Below, one piece after another: positions 1 to 8,592 of a stretch of DNA of 36,347 bases. The DNA comes from Porticoccaceae bacterium (GTDB lineage: Bacteria > Pseudomonadota > Gammaproteobacteria > Pseudomonadales > Porticoccaceae): assembly GCA_018663035.1 (NCBI GenBank), contig JABJEX010000059.1, positions 1 through 36,347 of the forward strand, given 5' to 3'. Under the pieces are notes generated by a model that worked only from the letters and a program-made list of their open reading frames with translations, had not been told where the DNA came from and made no database searches. A program made the translations under genes and the position numbers. How positions within the stretch are numbered: the stretch's first letter is position 1; each line of letters starts with the position of its first letter.

Positions 1-38
1 AAAAAAACCGCACGGCCTTCGTCAGTGCGGTTTTTTTT
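1..38 (-). terminator. Rho-independent terminator of pckA (probably bidirectional)
   Basis: A six-base-pair stem (8-13 CCGCAC with 25-30 GTGCGG, 11-base loop) is flanked by seven A on the left and eight T on the right. Read leftward it lies 38 bases past the pckA stop and ends in a U run, so it should terminate pckA. The matching T run on the other side means it could also stop a converging transcript from beyond the window edge. Confidence 0.85.
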
Positions 39-76
39 GCCCGGCTAATATGCCAGGCTAGAGAGCAGTTCAACAA

Positions 77-1627
77 CTAACTGGGTTGAGGCCCAGCGTC
101 AATAATGTTCTGAGAAGGTGCAAAGCTCTGAATATTTTCGACAAATAGTCCAGCCAATTTCCTGGCCTGGCTGTCGTAATCCTCTGGATTATCCCAGTTA
201 TTGCGAGGGTTGAGATAGGACTTGTCAACGCCCTCAATCGCCATAGGAATATCCAGATTGAGCAGGTCCAGGTGTTCGGTGGCACAGTGCTCAAGTGAAC
301 CGTTGGTAATTGCGGTGATAACAGCGCGAGTAACAGGGATAGGGAAGCGATTTCCGGTTCCCTTAGAGCCACCAGAACCTCCAGTCCAGCCAGTATTTAC
401 CAAATAGACCCTAGAGCCAAATTCTTCAATACGTTTCATTAATAGCTCAGCATATACACTTGCTGGGCGAGGCATAAATGGCGCCCCAAAGCAGGTGGAA
501 AAAGTCGGATGGATGCCAGCTTCACCACCTATTTCCGTAGAGCCGACCCGCGCAGTATAGCCACTTAAAAAGTGGTAGGCAGCGGCCTCTTTCGAGAGCA
601 GTGAGACAGGGGGCAAAACGCCAGTTACATCACAGGTCAAGAAGATGATGTTTTTAGGCTCGCCCGCTTGATTTTCTTTACAGCGTTTTTCAACGTGAGC
701 CAGCGGATAACTGCAGCGACCATTTTCAGAGATACTAGTGTCGCAGTAATCGGCAAGACGGGTTTTATCGTCCATAACCACATTTTCTACAATAGCTCCA
801 AATTTGATCGCGTCCCAGATAACGGGCTCGTTTTTCTGGCTGAGGTCTATGGTTTTAGCATAGCAGCCACCCTCTAGATTAAATACAGTACCGCGACCCC
901 AGCCATGTTCGTCATCACCGATCAGAAAGCGATCCGGGTCTGCCGAGAGGGTGGTTTTACCCGTACCTGAGAGACCAAAAAACAGGGCGGTATCACCGTC
1001 ATCGCCAACATTCGATGCGCAGTGCATAGGCATTACGTCTTTTTCGGGGAGCAAGAAATTCTGCACCGAAAACATGGCTTTTTTCATCTCGCCAGCATAT
1101 TTCATACCGGCCAATAGTACTTTGCGCTTAGCGAAGTTGATGATTACAACGCCTTCACTATTGGTGCCATCTCGCTCTGGTTCACAGACAAAGTTGGCAG
1201 CATGAAGAATTTTCCATTCCTCTTTACCAGCATGGTTATATTTCTCCGGCCCAATAAACATATTGCGACCAAATAGACCGTGCCAGGCAGTTTCTGTGGT
1301 TACTTTTACTGGGATGTAGTGGTTGACGTCCTGACCCACATGCAGATGAGAGACGAAGCGCTCTTTGTCGGCCATGTAATCTGAGACGCGATGCCAGAGT
1401 GCATCGAAAACATCAGCGGCGATAGGGCGGTTTACAGAGCCCCAATCAATGGAGTCAGATGAGCTGGGCTCATCGACTATAAAGCGGTCAGCTGGAGATC
1501 GGCCACTGCGCTCACCTGTTGTGGTGACTAAAGCGCCGGTACTACCCAGTCTGCCTTCGCCTCGTTTAATTGCAATTTCTACAAGCTCGCTAGAGCCCAA
1601 ATCGATATGAATTGGTGCCTCGGCCAT
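77..1627 (-). CDS. pckA: Phosphoenolpyruvate carboxykinase (ATP type)
   Basis: Converts oxaloacetate plus ATP to phosphoenolpyruvate and CO2 in the cytoplasm, the committing step of gluconeogenesis from TCA intermediates. The 516-residue protein is a normal length for the ATP-dependent bacterial family. Visible motifs are the oxaloacetate-binding RSP near residue 43, the P-loop [11 protein letters not shown] at 218-228, and the second kinase motif LIGDDEHGW at 235-243 holding the metal-binding aspartates. The ATG is preceded by a purine-rich AGAGGAAGAG stretch as ribosome binding site. The gene is monocistronic and ends at the terminator at 1-38. The 172 bases between its start and the hslO stop must carry its promoter; I could not pick a convincing -35/-10 pair there. 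Confidence 0.97.
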   Translation of the reverse strand: MAEAPIHIDLGSSELVEIAIKRGEGRLGSTGALVTTTGERSGRSPADRFIVDEPSSSDSIDWGSVNRPIAADVFDALWHRVSDYMADKERFVSHLHVGQDVNHYIPVKVTTETAWHGLFGRNMFIGPEKYNHAGKEEWKILHAANFVCEPERDGTNSEGVVIINFAKRKVLLAGMKYAGEMKKAMFSVQNFLLPEKDVMPMHCASNVGDDGDTALFFGLSGTGKTTLSADPDRFLIGDDEHGWGRGTVFNLEGGCYAKTIDLSQKNEPVIWDAIKFGAIVENVVMDDKTRLADYCDTSISENGRCSYPLAHVEKRCKENQAGEPKNIIFLTCDVTGVLPPVSLLSKEAAAYHFLSGYTARVGSTEIGGEAGIHPTFSTCFGAPFMPRPASVYAELLMKRIEEFGSRVYLVNTGWTGGSGGSKGTGNRFPIPVTRAVITAITNGSLEHCATEHLDLLNLDIPMAIEGVDKSYLNPRNNWDNPEDYDSQARKLAGLFVENIQSFAPSQNIIDAGPQPS

Positions 1628-1799
1628 TCTCTTCCTCTCTTCCCAAAGTGAAAAAAATAAACTACGGAGATCGTTAAATCTCGATAATAATTATGTCAGA
1701 AACTCGATGTGCTGACCCCATTTTAAAAGTGCTTTGATTAGTATACTGAGCATCATATTTACTTATTGCTCTGTTAAGTTTGTAGCCTTGGTTTGCAGG

Positions 1800-2669
1800 T
1801 TAGTGCAGGACAGGCTTATCCGGATCAAACATGCTGTCTACATTGCTCTGATTGAAGCTGTACTGTTCATCACAGAACTCACATGTAATAAGTATAGCGC
1901 CCTGTTCGTCGACAATACCCTGAACTTCAGTGTGGCCGAGTGATATCAGTGCTCGTTCGGTACGCTGTTTGGAGCAGCTACAGAAAAAATTGAGATTCTG
2001 TGGCTCGAAAAGACGAACACCATCCTCATGGAATAAGCGATACAGCTGTTCACTATGCCCTAGACCTAACTGTTCTTCACTCTTTAGCGTTCCTAATAGG
2101 GCGCTGGTGTGCTGCCAGTCGGCGTCTATTTTTTCACGGCTTTGCGAGCTTGGCATCTGCTGAATGAGTACTCCAGATGCCTTTTCTCGGTTAGCACTCA
2201 GTTTGATCTGTGTAGGTAACTGCTCTGACTGATTAAAATAATGTTCTAGGCACTGGCTTAGGTTGTCGGCATCTAGGGGAACAATCCCCTGGTAGCGCTC
2301 CCCGCCCTCAGGTTCGATAGTAATCGCCAGAGTGGCGCTACCCAAGAAGTCTGAAAGAACATTGCCTACCGCGGCAGCTGCAAGGTCACCGCGCACGATG
2401 CCGCGAAGCTTATTACCCTGGGTGCATTCAGTCATTATGGTATTTAGAGGCCCAGAGCCTGTGGCCTGAATAGTAATAATGCCGGGAAATTTTAGTGTTG
2501 CGCTCAGTAGGCTGGCGGCGACCAGAAACTCGCCAAACAGCTCAGCCACTGAATCTGGATATTTTTGACGCCTAATAATGTCTTGATAGCTGTTGGCTAA
2601 GGTGCTGATTTCGCCGCGAATATCAGTGCCGTCAAAGAGGAATCGTTGTAGGGTATCTTGATCTGTCAT
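1800..2669 (-). CDS. hslO: Redox-regulated chaperone Hsp33
   Basis: Hsp33 is a cytoplasmic holdase that is inactive when reduced and zinc-bound; oxidation of its four cysteines releases zinc and exposes the client-binding surface. The zinc site is complete: C230 and C232 (CSC) and C263 and C266 (CEFC) near the C-terminus of a 289-residue protein, the usual family length. The reading frame stays open upstream to 2819, but that extension overlaps the hslR coding region and does not look like Hsp33. The start is therefore placed at the ATG at 2669, giving MTDQDTLQRF as N-terminus, 40 bases after hslR. It is the last gene of the mrcA-yrfG-hslR-hslO run, and the hslR/hslO pairing of heat-shock genes is conserved in Gammaproteobacteria. 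Confidence 0.95.
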   Translation of the reverse strand: MTDQDTLQRFLFDGTDIRGEISTLANSYQDIIRRQKYPDSVAELFGEFLVAASLLSATLKFPGIITIQATGSGPLNTIMTECTQGNKLRGIVRGDLAAAAVGNVLSDFLGSATLAITIEPEGGERYQGIVPLDADNLSQCLEHYFNQSEQLPTQIKLSANREKASGVLIQQMPSSQSREKIDADWQHTSALLGTLKSEEQLGLGHSEQLYRLFHEDGVRLFEPQNLNFFCSCSKQRTERALISLGHTEVQGIVDEQGAILITCEFCDEQYSFNQSNVDSMFDPDKPVLH

Positions 2670-2709
2670 AGGCCGCGCATTGTACTGCAATATGCTGAGA
2701 ATATTAATG

Positions 2710-3102
2710 CTAATTCTGTAAAAAACGATGGATCTGACGTCGCTGTTTTTTGTTAGGACGAATGCTGTTGTCTGGTTGCGCGAGATTCTGTGCTTTTCGT
2801 TCTGCTGCCCGTGCCTCACGTCTCGCTATGCTTTCTGGAGTCTCTGCATACAATAACTGTGCTTCAGGCGCTCCGCGGCGATGTGCTGATAGCTCTTGGA
2901 CTACAATAGTCTTTTCATCCAGACCCTGGCGAATAGTCATAGTAATGCCAGTCTCTAATAGCCGGCTGGGCTTTGATTTGTGGCCGTCTATCTGTACCTT
3001 GCCACTTTCCACAGCCGCCTTGGCCAGGGCTCTAGTTTTAAAAAACCTTGCAGCCCAGAGCCATTTGTCTATGCGTACAGCGTCGGATTTGTGATTATCC
3101 AT
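2710..3102 (-). CDS. hslR: Heat shock protein 15, S4-domain ribosome-associated RNA-binding protein
   Basis: Hsp15 binds free 50S subunits that still carry a nascent chain and helps recycle stalled translation products. The 130-residue protein opens with the S4 RNA-binding domain (VRIDKWLWAARFFKTRALAK, about residues 9-28, then VESGKVQIDG). It ends in the lysine/arginine-rich tail typical of the family (RPNKKQRRQIHRFL). The ATG at 3102 overlaps the end of yrfG by eight bases, so the two are probably translationally coupled. The order yrfG-hslR-hslO matches that of E. coli and other Gammaproteobacteria, which strongly supports the name. Confidence 0.93.
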   Translation of the reverse strand: MDNHKSDAVRIDKWLWAARFFKTRALAKAAVESGKVQIDGHKSKPSRLLETGITMTIRQGLDEKTIVVQELSAHRRGAPEAQLLYAETPESIARREARAAERKAQNLAQPDNSIRPNKKQRRQIHRFLQN

Positions 3103-3778
3103 GTTGACTGCTCAGTAGCTGCGCAAAATCAGTGACGGCCGGATAGCCATAGTTTGGTCTGGGTCTGTCCTGACTATCTGGCGTTTCTATGGCCAGAAGG
3201 TGGCGAATACCATAGCGATGCGCGGAGTGCAAAACGGCCTCAGAATCGTCGATAAATAATGTGCGCTGAGGATCAAATTGCAGCTGCATCTGTAACTGCT
3301 GCCAAAAGTGCTGATCTTCTTTTGGGCAGCCATAATCATGGGACGATACCACCTGGTCTATTAGAGATTCGAGGCGGGTAACTTCAAATTTAATATCGAT
3401 ACTATCGCGATGAGCGTTGGTGACCAGAATACGCTGTTTACCTAAGAGTTTGAGATTTTCCAAGAAGTTGAAGGCCTGAGGGCGCTCGGCAATCAGATGT
3501 TTAATTTCCCGCTTGAGTTTTGGAATGTCGAGATCTAGCTCCTTTGACCAATAGCGAGTGCAGTACCAGTCTAGGGTACCACGCTTGTTATCGAGTCTAC
3601 GATGAATGTCCGGAGCTGCTTGATCTGGCGATATGCCATGTTTTTCACCATAGCGCAGTGGTAGATGCTGAAGCCAGAAATAACTATCAAAATGTAAGTC
3701 GAGTAGAGTGCCGTCCATATCTAGAAGCACCGTGTCCACTTGCTGCCAATCGAACTCCCGGAGCCACTGATTTATCAA
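3095..3778 (-). CDS. yrfG: GMP/IMP nucleotidase, HAD family
   Basis: HAD-superfamily phosphatase matching E. coli YrfG, which dephosphorylates GMP and IMP. The 227-residue protein carries HAD motif I as DMDGT with nucleophile D20 and acid/base D22, the motif II region LVTNAH, and the late motif FIDDSEA with its aspartate pair. The start is a TTG at 3778 whose TTGA overlaps the TGA stop of mrcA by four bases. There is no ATG before motif I, so the rare start is forced by the protein itself and implies translational coupling to mrcA. Its stop overlaps hslR by eight bases. Confidence 0.9.
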   Translation of the reverse strand: MINQWLREFDWQQVDTVLLDMDGTLLDLHFDSYFWLQHLPLRYGEKHGISPDQAAPDIHRRLDNKRGTLDWYCTRYWSKELDLDIPKLKREIKHLIAERPQAFNFLENLKLLGKQRILVTNAHRDSIDIKFEVTRLESLIDQVVSSHDYGCPKEDQHFWQQLQMQLQFDPQRTLFIDDSEAVLHSAHRYGIRHLLAIETPDSQDRPRPNYGYPAVTDFAQLLSSQHG

Positions 3779-6279
3779 AACAGATCCTCTGGGAGAGGGT
3801 TTTCACCGTCCGCCGGCGAACTAGTATTAATATCTGGTAATTCGGGCACATTCTCAGCTTTAAACAACTCAAAAATTCCCTGTTGGTTAGGGGCTACTCT
3901 CGCACCAGTTTTGGGGTCAATTTTAACCATCACTATCCCGTTAGGCTGTGGCTGCGTAACTTCTGGCTTCCCCCTGAGTGCCGATCCCATAAAATCTATC
4001 CAGATAGGCAGTGCTGCCGAGCCGCCGTATTCATTTCGTCCGAGCAGGCTGTTGTCATCAAAGCCAAACCATGCGGTGCTTACTAGATGTGGCGAGTAAC
4101 CTGAGAACCAAGCATCTCTCGGGCCATTGGTAGTACCGGTTTTTCCAGCCAAGTCTGTGCGGTTAAGTTTTTTTGCTTTAGTGCCTGTGCCGCGCAAGAT
4201 TACGTCCTTGAGCATAGAGTCGATAAGAAAAGCAGTCTGCTCATCGATTACTCGTTCGGCAGCCGGGCGCTCGACAGGGTCAGCAGTTTGCAGACTTGCG
4301 GCTATTCTGTCCCAGCCCTGTTTTTCTTCTTTTAATAGAAACTCTTCTGCCAGGTTATTCAGTAGTTCTTCAAGTTGAAGATCAACACTTTGCTCAGATG
4401 CTTGACCTGCTTGATTATTTTCCGAGCTTCCACAGGGGTTGCAGACAGTGGCCGGGGTTGCCTGGAAGACAATATTGCCATCGCGGTCGATGACTCTATC
4501 TAGTAGATAGGGTGAGACCAGAAAACCACCATTGGCGAACACAGCATAGCCAGATGCTACCTGCAAGGGAGTCATAGCATGACTGCCCAGCGCTAGAGAT
4601 AGATCAAGGGGCATTTCTCCGGTATCAAAGCCAAAGGCCTGTAGCCCTTCCAGCGTTCGATCTATACCCATCCTTCGCAACAGGCGTATTGAAACAAGAT
4701 TGCGGGATCTGTAGAGAGCTTCACGCAGCCTTGTTGGCCCATAGAACTTGCCGCCGTCATTCTCTGGACGCCAAGTGTCCTCGAGCTTTTTATCGTTAAA
4801 GACAACAGGCGCGTCGTTAATGATAGACGCGGGTGTGAAGCCATTTTTCAGTGCTGTGGCATACACAAAAGGCTTAAAGTTTGATCCGGGCTGGCGGGTA
4901 GCCTGAGTTACCCGATTAAAGCGACTCTGGCGGTAGTCGAAGCCGCCGACCAGAGCTCTTATAGCACCATCTTCTGGTGCTAGTGCAACCATGGCAGCCT
5001 GAGCAATGGGCAGTTGCCCCAGAATTAGTCGATCATTGGGTAACCGCAAAACGCGTATCAAGTCACCTCTGGTAAACAGATCTTTGGCAGAAGTTATAGG
5101 GGCACTGCGTGTATTGACGGTTTTGTATAAACGCAAGCCATCTAATCCATCAGCCCAGTTTAAGGGTAGAGATACTCCATCTTTGGTCAGTAGTATGAGA
5201 TGGTCATCTAAAACTTCGCTGACAATTGCGGGCTCTAATCCTCCGAACGTCTGTGTTGAGCGCAATGTATCGGCCCAGCTTTCTTGAATCAGGGCCTGCT
5301 GCTCTGCGCCTCGATAGCCGTGGCGTTTGTCATAAGCGATAATTCCCGCCTGCAAGGCGTCTACCGCGGAGCCCTGCATGGTTGAGTCCAGAGTGGTAAT
5401 TGCCGTGTAGCCCTCTGTGTAGGCCTTTAAACCAAGCTTCTCGATAACCTGTTGACGCACCATTTCCGCTGCATAGGCGGCATCTAACTCTGAGATTGAG
5501 CCATGATAGCTGGCGTTATCTGGTTCATTTATCGCCGCTTGGTACTGAGTATTATCTATATTGCCCAACGAAAGCATGCGGCCGAGAATCCAGTTGCGGC
5601 GCTGCATAGCCCGCTCTGAATTCGCGAGAGGGTTATATCTAGAGGGCGCCTTTGGCAGGCCGGCAATCATAGCTATTTCAGAGAGCGTAAGCTGATCCAA
5701 GCTCTTGCCGTAATAGACCTGCGCCGCGGCTCCTACACCGTAGGCGCGGTTTCCCATATAAATCTTGTTGGTGTAGAGGGAGAGAATTTCCTCTTTGCTG
5801 AGTTCTTCCTCGATTCGGAAAGCCAGCAGAATCTCATTGAACTTGCGGGTGAATTCTTGACGCTTGCTCAGGAAGAAGTTGCGAGCCACTTGCATGGTAA
5901 TGGTGCTACCGCCACTGCGGATTGAACCCGTAGTCACCAGTTCCATGGCTGCTCGGGCAAGGCCGGACACTACTATGCCTCTGTGTTCAAAGAAGCTGTC
6001 ATCCTCTGCGGCTAAAAAAGCTTGGATCATGGGCTGGGGTATTTCGTCAAAACTGACAGGTGAACGCTTTTTCTCACCAAACTCTGCAATAACTTTTAAA
6101 TCTTGTGAGTGAATTCGCAGGGGAATTTGTAACTCTATCTCTTTTAGTTCCTCGACTGATGGTAATTTTGGGCTAAGGTAGAGATACAAGCAGGAGGCCA
6201 CAACTAGGCCCCCGCCGACGCCCAATAGGGCCAAAACGGAGAGTGATTTAAATAATTTACGCTTATTAAGGGACCGCAT
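3775..6279 (-). CDS. mrcA: Penicillin-binding protein 1A, bifunctional peptidoglycan synthase
   Basis: Inner-membrane class A PBP that polymerises lipid II and cross-links the strands in the periplasm. At 834 residues it has the expected size. A short cytoplasmic basic stretch and one transmembrane anchor (about residues 12-35) lead into the GT51 domain, with catalytic E92 in AEDDSFFEHRG and the GGSTITMQVARN motif at 123-134. A PBP1A-type OB-like insert spans about 300-425. The transpeptidase follows, with nucleophile S466 in PGSNFK, SRN at 525-527 and KTGTT at 713-717. All catalytic motifs are intact. In many Gammaproteobacteria mrcA is transcribed divergently from pilMNOPQ; here only a pilQ stub remains opposite it. 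It is the first gene of the run ending with hslO. Confidence 0.97.
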   Translation of the reverse strand: MRSLNKRKLFKSLSVLALLGVGGGLVVASCLYLYLSPKLPSVEELKEIELQIPLRIHSQDLKVIAEFGEKKRSPVSFDEIPQPMIQAFLAAEDDSFFEHRGIVVSGLARAAMELVTTGSIRSGGSTITMQVARNFFLSKRQEFTRKFNEILLAFRIEEELSKEEILSLYTNKIYMGNRAYGVGAAAQVYYGKSLDQLTLSEIAMIAGLPKAPSRYNPLANSERAMQRRNWILGRMLSLGNIDNTQYQAAINEPDNASYHGSISELDAAYAAEMVRQQVIEKLGLKAYTEGYTAITTLDSTMQGSAVDALQAGIIAYDKRHGYRGAEQQALIQESWADTLRSTQTFGGLEPAIVSEVLDDHLILLTKDGVSLPLNWADGLDGLRLYKTVNTRSAPITSAKDLFTRGDLIRVLRLPNDRLILGQLPIAQAAMVALAPEDGAIRALVGGFDYRQSRFNRVTQATRQPGSNFKPFVYATALKNGFTPASIINDAPVVFNDKKLEDTWRPENDGGKFYGPTRLREALYRSRNLVSIRLLRRMGIDRTLEGLQAFGFDTGEMPLDLSLALGSHAMTPLQVASGYAVFANGGFLVSPYLLDRVIDRDGNIVFQATPATVCNPCGSSENNQAGQASEQSVDLQLEELLNNLAEEFLLKEEKQGWDRIAASLQTADPVERPAAERVIDEQTAFLIDSMLKDVILRGTGTKAKKLNRTDLAGKTGTTNGPRDAWFSGYSPHLVSTAWFGFDDNSLLGRNEYGGSAALPIWIDFMGSALRGKPEVTQPQPNGIVMVKIDPKTGARVAPNQQGIFELFKAENVPELPDINTSSPADGENPLPEDLF

Positions 6280-6307
6280 TTATCAGGCGCCATAAAAATG
6301 AGCGTCT

Positions 6308-6313
6308 ATTATA
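6308..6313 (-). promoter_or_regulatory. Candidate -10 element for mrcA
   Basis: A perfect TATAAT on the minus strand lies 28 bases upstream of the mrcA ATG. The only TTGATG resembling a -35 is 21 bases further upstream, which is too far for a standard sigma-70 spacer, so the -10 is suggestive only. Confidence 0.4.
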
Positions 6314-6409
6314 AGGTGTAGAGAATGTGAAGTGCATCAATTTGCAGGACTAGTGAGCACTGATACTGTCGATTCTCGCCTAGGATGGCCATCTATCAAA
6401 GGATGATAA

Positions 6410-6730
6410 CTAAAGATTACTCCAGACAATCGCATTATTATGGATCTGCTGGTCTCGCAGGACTCCGTAGGCTCATTTACTCCAACCGGAGAGCCTTCAA
6501 TTGATATCACACAGATTGAAACTCAGGCGCTAGTTGGTGATGGTCAAACCTTAGTGCTGGGTGGGATTTTTCAAGCAGAGGAGGTGAGCGGGATAGAAAA
6601 GGTACCTATGCTTGGCGATATACCATTTTCAGGCAAACTTTTCAGAAATGACCTGCGAAATCTTGAAAAACGTGAAATACTCATCTTCATAACTCCCAAA
6701 ATAATAGATGACAGTCTTCTGGACAGATGA
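6410..6730 (+). pseudogene. pilQ: Remnant of pilQ: C-terminal end of the type IV pilus secretin
   Basis: PilQ forms the outer-membrane secretin channel for type IV pili and is normally about 700 residues. Only the last ~100 codons survive. The frame opens after a stop at 6407-6409 and already matches PilQ before the first ATG (6440): the residues just upstream, ITPDNRIIMDLL, are typical secretin sequence. It continues through ETQALVGDGQTLVLGGI, VPMLGDIPFSGKLF and REILIFITPKII, all hallmarks of the secretin C-terminus. The homology stops near 6413, and no more pilQ is recognisable in any frame back to mrcA. The TGA stop overlaps the aroK ATG by four bases, as at an intact pilQ-aroK junction. 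A 96-residue product from 6440 could be made but could not form a channel alone. Confidence 0.88.
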
Positions 6731-7245
6731 GCGAACAGCATATTTTTTTAGTCGGCCCCATGGGGGCTGGAAAATCCACTATTGGCAAACAATTGGCGGT
6801 CTTTTTAAATCGTCCGTTTTTTGATGTCGACAATGAAATTGAAGCTCGCACAGGCGCGGATATCCAATGGATTTTCGATATGGAAGGAGAAGAAGGCTTT
6901 CGTGCCAGAGAGACCAGAGTGTTGATGGATCTTATCGCTAATGATTCATCTTCAGTAATTGCCACTGGTGGAGGGATTATTTTGCGGCCAGAAAACCGGC
7001 GCGCTCTCCAAGAAAATGGGCAGGTTATCTACCTGTCAGCAACCAAAGAGCAACTCTACGAACGCACTCGTAAAGACAAGAATCGTCCCTTATTACAGGT
7101 TGATGACCGCAAAGCAGTCATCGATCAATTGGTGGACAGGCGTGAGCCTCTCTATCAGGAAGTTGCCGATTTAGTATTCCCCTCTGGCACAGTGCAACCC
7201 AGTAAACTGGGCAAGACATTGGCCCAAGCATTAGCTGATCTTTGA
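6727..7245 (+). CDS. aroK: Shikimate kinase I
   Basis: Phosphorylates shikimate at the 3-hydroxyl with ATP, the fifth step of the shikimate pathway to chorismate. The 172-residue protein has the P-loop GPMGAGKST at 10-18, the DVD shikimate-binding aspartates at 33-35, R59 in GFRARE, the GGG motif at 81-83 and the lid arginine in NRPLL near 120. Length and motifs are normal. The ATG overlaps the stop of the pilQ remnant (ATGA), so translational coupling to the old pil operon is preserved although that operon is gone. aroB follows after 61 bases, the standard aroKB pairing. Transcription must now start in or near the short region between mrcA and the remnant. Confidence 0.97.
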   Translation: MSEQHIFLVGPMGAGKSTIGKQLAVFLNRPFFDVDNEIEARTGADIQWIFDMEGEEGFRARETRVLMDLIANDSSSVIATGGGIILRPENRRALQENGQVIYLSATKEQLYERTRKDKNRPLLQVDDRKAVIDQLVDRREPLYQEVADLVFPSGTVQPSKLGKTLAQALADL

Positions 7246-7306
7246 TAATTACCCCCGAGCTAAGCATAATAGCGGCCCACCAACCTTGTTGAGTTAACAG
7301 AACTCC

Positions 7307-8410
7307 ATGACAGCAGCCAAGCCAGCTCCCGCAACTTCTCTTAATGTCGATCTTGGAGACAGAAGCTATCCTATTCACATAGGCTCCCAGCAGATTGCTC
7401 GGTCAGATCTGGCCCAGTACATTCAGGGGCAGAAAGCGTTGATCATCACTAATACAAAGGTTGCGCCTCTGTATCTGGATGCGCTAACTGCACAGCTATC
7501 AGGCAAGCAGGTCGATAGTCTGGTGCTTGAAGATGGCGAGCAGCACAAGAACCTAGACACACTTAATTCTATTTTCACTGCACTGATCAATGGTCAGCAT
7601 GACCGCAAGACTACATTGATAGCGCTGGGTGGTGGTGTGGTGGGCGATATGACCGGGTTTGCGGCGGCCTGTTACCAGCGGGGCGTGCCATTTATACAGG
7701 TGCCCACTACTCTTTTGGCTCAAGTAGATTCCTCCGTTGGCGGAAAGACCGCGGTCAATCATAGCCTCGGCAAGAACATGATTGGAGCGTTTTATCAGCC
7801 GCAGGCAGTAATTATTGATACAGATACCCTGGCTACGCTGCCTGAGCGAGAATTTAGCGCTGGAATGGCCGAGGTAATCAAGTATGGTCTGATCGCTGAT
7901 AGTGAATTTTTTAGCTGGCTAGAAAATAATGTTCAAGCACTTTTACAGCGTGACGATCAGGCTCTTGCCTATAGTATCAAACGCTCCTGCAGCAATAAGG
8001 CAAAGGTAGTCAGTGCCGATGAAACTGAGCAGGGTGTGCGGGCGATTCTCAATCTTGGTCATACCTTTGGCCATGCTATAGAAACATACCAGCAGTATCG
8101 AGGCTGGTTGCATGGTGAAGCTGTGGCGGCTGGTATGGTTATGGCGGCTCAGCTATCCGCTCTTTCGGGAAAAATGACCGACCACGATGTAGCGCGCATT
8201 CGAGATTTGATCTCAGCCTATGGTCTGCCTACAGATCCCCCGCGAGAAATGTCTGCCAATGATTTTATGGCACTGATGGTGCGTGACAAGAAGGTCCTTG
8301 ATGGTCAGCTTAGATTGGTTCTTCTCGAAGGTATAGGTTCGGCGGTGGTCACTGCCGACTTCAAATTGAGTCTTTTGGAGCAAATTCTCCAACAAACTTG
8401 CCATGGTTAG
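7307..8410 (+). CDS. aroB: 3-dehydroquinate synthase
   Basis: NAD- and metal-dependent enzyme that cyclises DAHP to 3-dehydroquinate, the second step of the shikimate pathway. The 367-residue protein shows the NAD-binding glycine motif [13 protein letters not shown] around residues 107-118, [11 protein letters not shown] at 141-151, and the zinc ligands E189 (AEVIKYG), H252 (GHTFGHAIE) and H269 (WLHGEAV). It sits directly after aroK. In Pseudomonas and many relatives the next gene is damX (SPOR-domain division protein), then gltB; here damX is missing and a 182-base gap leads to gltB. Confidence 0.97.
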   Translation: MTAAKPAPATSLNVDLGDRSYPIHIGSQQIARSDLAQYIQGQKALIITNTKVAPLYLDALTAQLSGKQVDSLVLEDGEQHKNLDTLNSIFTALINGQHDRKTTLIALGGGVVGDMTGFAAACYQRGVPFIQVPTTLLAQVDSSVGGKTAVNHSLGKNMIGAFYQPQAVIIDTDTLATLPEREFSAGMAEVIKYGLIADSEFFSWLENNVQALLQRDDQALAYSIKRSCSNKAKVVSADETEQGVRAILNLGHTFGHAIETYQQYRGWLHGEAVAAGMVMAAQLSALSGKMTDHDVARIRDLISAYGLPTDPPREMSANDFMALMVRDKKVLDGQLRLVLLEGIGSAVVTADFKLSLLEQILQQTCHG

Positions 8411-8567
8411 TTTCGTCGCGTTTTAACTGCATTTCCTCGCAAAAACCTAGTGCGGAAGAGGGCTCCATACTGCCTATAGCGCGTATATAGGATTGTTCAA
8501 ACGCGCCAAAATAGGTAGAATAACGGGCTTTGCGCGCAGAGACACCATCAGGTGTCCAACCATCCAT
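8361..8567 (-). CDS. Possible small antisense ORF, unknown function
   Basis: A 68-codon frame on the minus strand, starting at ATG 8567 (a GTG lies one codon earlier) and ending inside the last 50 bases of aroB. I do not recognise the product. It reads like a soluble protein (for example [20 protein letters not shown]), and its codons resemble those of neighbouring genes. Against it: no clear ribosome binding site, it shares its DNA with the candidate gltB promoter and leader hairpin, and short open frames arise by chance. It could be a relic of a gene that occupied the former damX position, or nothing. Confidence 0.25.
   Translation of the reverse strand: MDGWTPDGVSARKARYSTYFGAFEQSYIRAIGSMEPSSALGFCEEMQLKRDETNHGKFVGEFAPKDSI
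8473..8491. repeat. Operator-like palindrome upstream of gltB
   Basis: CCTATA at 8473-8478 and TATAGG at 8486-8491 form a perfect six-base inverted repeat with a seven-base spacer. It lies directly upstream of the candidate gltB -35 element, where an activator could bind. No regulator can be named from this site. Confidence 0.4.
8493..8521 (+). promoter_or_regulatory. Candidate sigma-70 promoter of gltB
   Basis: TTGTTC (8493-8498) and TAGAAT (8516-8521) are separated by exactly 17 bases. The -10 matches consensus at five of six positions, the -35 at three of six. Initiation near 8528 would leave a leader of about 65 bases containing the hairpin at 8541-8556. The weak -35 fits a promoter that needs an activator. 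Confidence 0.4.
8541..8556 (+). other. Leader hairpin of gltB
   Basis: GACACC (8541-8546) and GGTGTC (8551-8556) form a perfect six-base-pair stem with the tetraloop ATCA, 36 bases before the gltB ATG. No U run follows directly (the T run at 8575-8580 is too distant), so it is not a classical terminator. It might stabilise the mRNA or bind a regulator. Confidence 0.5.
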
Positions 8568-8592
8568 CACTACTATTTTTTAGAGTTTAATT

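Noticed and set aside
2670-2819. N-terminal 50-residue extension of hslO from the upstream ATG
   Set aside because: It runs into hslR coding sequence, lacks Hsp33 similarity and would make the protein longer than the family; the ATG at 2669 gives the normal 289 residues.
6440-6730. The pilQ fragment as an intact small gene starting at ATG 6440
   Set aside because: PilQ similarity continues in frame upstream of this ATG to about 6413, which is expected of a truncated gene and not of a gene that starts there.
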